5,974 bases of DNA from Caldisericia bacterium (GTDB taxonomy: Bacteria > Caldisericota > Caldisericia > UBA6126). Positions within the stretch are counted from its first letter, which is position 1. Each line of letters opens with the position of its first letter. The stretch is taken from positions 1 through 5,974 of the forward strand of contig JAQVYZ010000074.1 of NCBI GenBank assembly GCA_028708485.1, given 5' to 3'. This document shows positions 5,310 through 5,974 of the stretch, piece by piece. The position numbers and the translations under genes were made by a program. The notes beneath the pieces are model-generated. The model saw only the letters and a list, made by a program, of their open reading frames with translations. It was not told the origin of the DNA and searched no databases.

Positions 5310-5974
5310 TTGCGCAATAAACGGCTTATTTGTTTTTTGATGATCAGCTTGATGATTCTTTCTTCTTCTTGTTCCAAAAAAGAGGTTATTCAAGTTTTGA
5401 TTGCTGAAGATCAGAGTTCGCATCTAAAAGACATTCACCAATCATTAATGCGGGGGAGAACGATCGGGCTGGTGAATGTGGATAAAATGAACCTGCCTTA
5501 TCGCTTTCATTTAAATGCGGATATAGATACGATGAACCTTCCGGAGAAAACAGCCAATGCATTTCGAAACAGCAGGGAAGGGATGGATCTTTTTCTCGGT
5601 GTGCCCTCAACAGAATGTGCTCAGGTAGCGAAATACATCTCGGATACGTATCAAATTCCTTTTATTACAGATTGTTTTGACGATACATTGGTTGAAAATG
5701 TAAATTCTGTCAGCGTATTTAATCAAAATCCTTTTAATGTAGGGAAATTGGTCGCCCGGTATTTTTATTTTTACTTGAAGAAAAATAAAGTATCTGTCTT
5801 GTTTGACGAGAGTACCTTGTCGAATAAACAGATGGCGGAAGGTTTTGGCCAGGAAGCTAGTTTGATCGGCTTGTACACTTCCCGGAATAAATTTAACGGT
5901 AACGCACCCAAGATCGACTTCAACCGGATCCTGGTCACAATGAAGATGTGGGACCCGGAGATTGTATTGATTTG
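5310..5974 (+). CDS. putative lipoprotein with type 1 periplasmic-binding-protein-like fold (partial, 3' end off window)
   Basis: The visible 221 residues begin with a lipoprotein signal peptide: basic RNKR at 2-5, a hydrophobic core to about 17, then LSSSC with the lipidated Cys21. The lipobox is imperfect (Ser at -3, Leu at -4). The body reads like the first lobe of a type 1 periplasmic-binding protein such as the Leu/Ile/Val-binding family: a strand ending FLGVPST (95-101), a helix, then IPFIT, a VFNQNPFNVGKLVARY segment, and KVSVLFDE (160-167), where such proteins have a VAVIYD-type strand. Resemblance is at the pattern level, and the ligand is unknown. The start is taken as TTG 5310, with GGAAGG ending at 5300 nine bases upstream; GTG 5292 would add six residues and overlap the previous gene. 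Spacing of 2 bp indicates co-transcription with the Tad-like gene. It may be a transporter binding protein or a surface sensor/scaffold; permease genes, if any, lie outside the window. Confidence 0.7.
   Translation, partial: MRNKRLICFLMISLMILSSSCSKKEVIQVLIAEDQSSHLKDIHQSLMRGRTIGLVNVDKMNLPYRFHLNADIDTMNLPEKTANAFRNSREGMDLFLGVPSTECAQVAKYISDTYQIPFITDCFDDTLVENVNSVSVFNQNPFNVGKLVARYFYFYLKKNKVSVLFDESTLSNKQMAEGFGQEASLIGLYTSRNKFNGNAPKIDFNRILVTMKMWDPEIVLI

Noticed and set aside
5386..5610. Minus-strand 74-codon open frame
   Set aside because: It is antisense to the lipoprotein gene, whose signal peptide and continuous plus-strand frame to the window end are more convincing.

Overview
This is a bacterial window of moderate, slightly AT-rich composition and normal coding density. 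It has two divergently transcribed blocks separated by about 160 bp of regulatory DNA. No rRNA, tRNA, CRISPR array, insertion sequence or phage gene is visible. Compact operons, Shine-Dalgarno sequences, a lipoprotein signal peptide and a Tad-type membrane anchor all point to Bacteria. The sequence does not let me name the phylum. The metabolic proteins look vertically inherited and well conserved.

Left block, minus strand, reading from about 3549 down to 1: the N-terminal half of a split transketolase; GcvT (glycine cleavage T protein), interrupted by a frameshift; a class I/II PLP-dependent aminotransferase; and QueD (6-carboxytetrahydropterin synthase), cut off by the window edge. The genes are tightly packed: a 7-bp overlap, then gaps of 33 bp and 7 bp. 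They probably form one transcript from a promoter with a perfect TATAAT at 3594-3599. The products serve pentose phosphates, one-carbon/glycine metabolism, amino-acid transamination and queuosine/deazapurine synthesis, so this is a housekeeping cluster and not a single pathway. The transketolase C-terminal subunit does not adjoin its partner on either side.

The gcvT break is the clearest anomaly. Two overlapping reading frames together encode every GcvT motif. One added base near 2417-2418 restores an uninterrupted 373-residue protein with the expected T-N pair at the junction. This is either a sequencing error or a very recent mutation.

Right block, plus strand, from about 3712 to the window end: a 531-residue protein with a Tad/TadG-type N-terminal membrane anchor and a large extracytoplasmic region I do not recognise, followed 2 bp later by a lipoprotein with a type 1 periplasmic-binding-protein-like fold that runs off the window. 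Both genes appear to start with TTG. A sigma-70-like promoter lies at 3651-3678. The pair looks like the start of a cell-envelope module of unknown function and is the least explained part of the window. I see no strong evidence for a wholly new system within these 6 kb.
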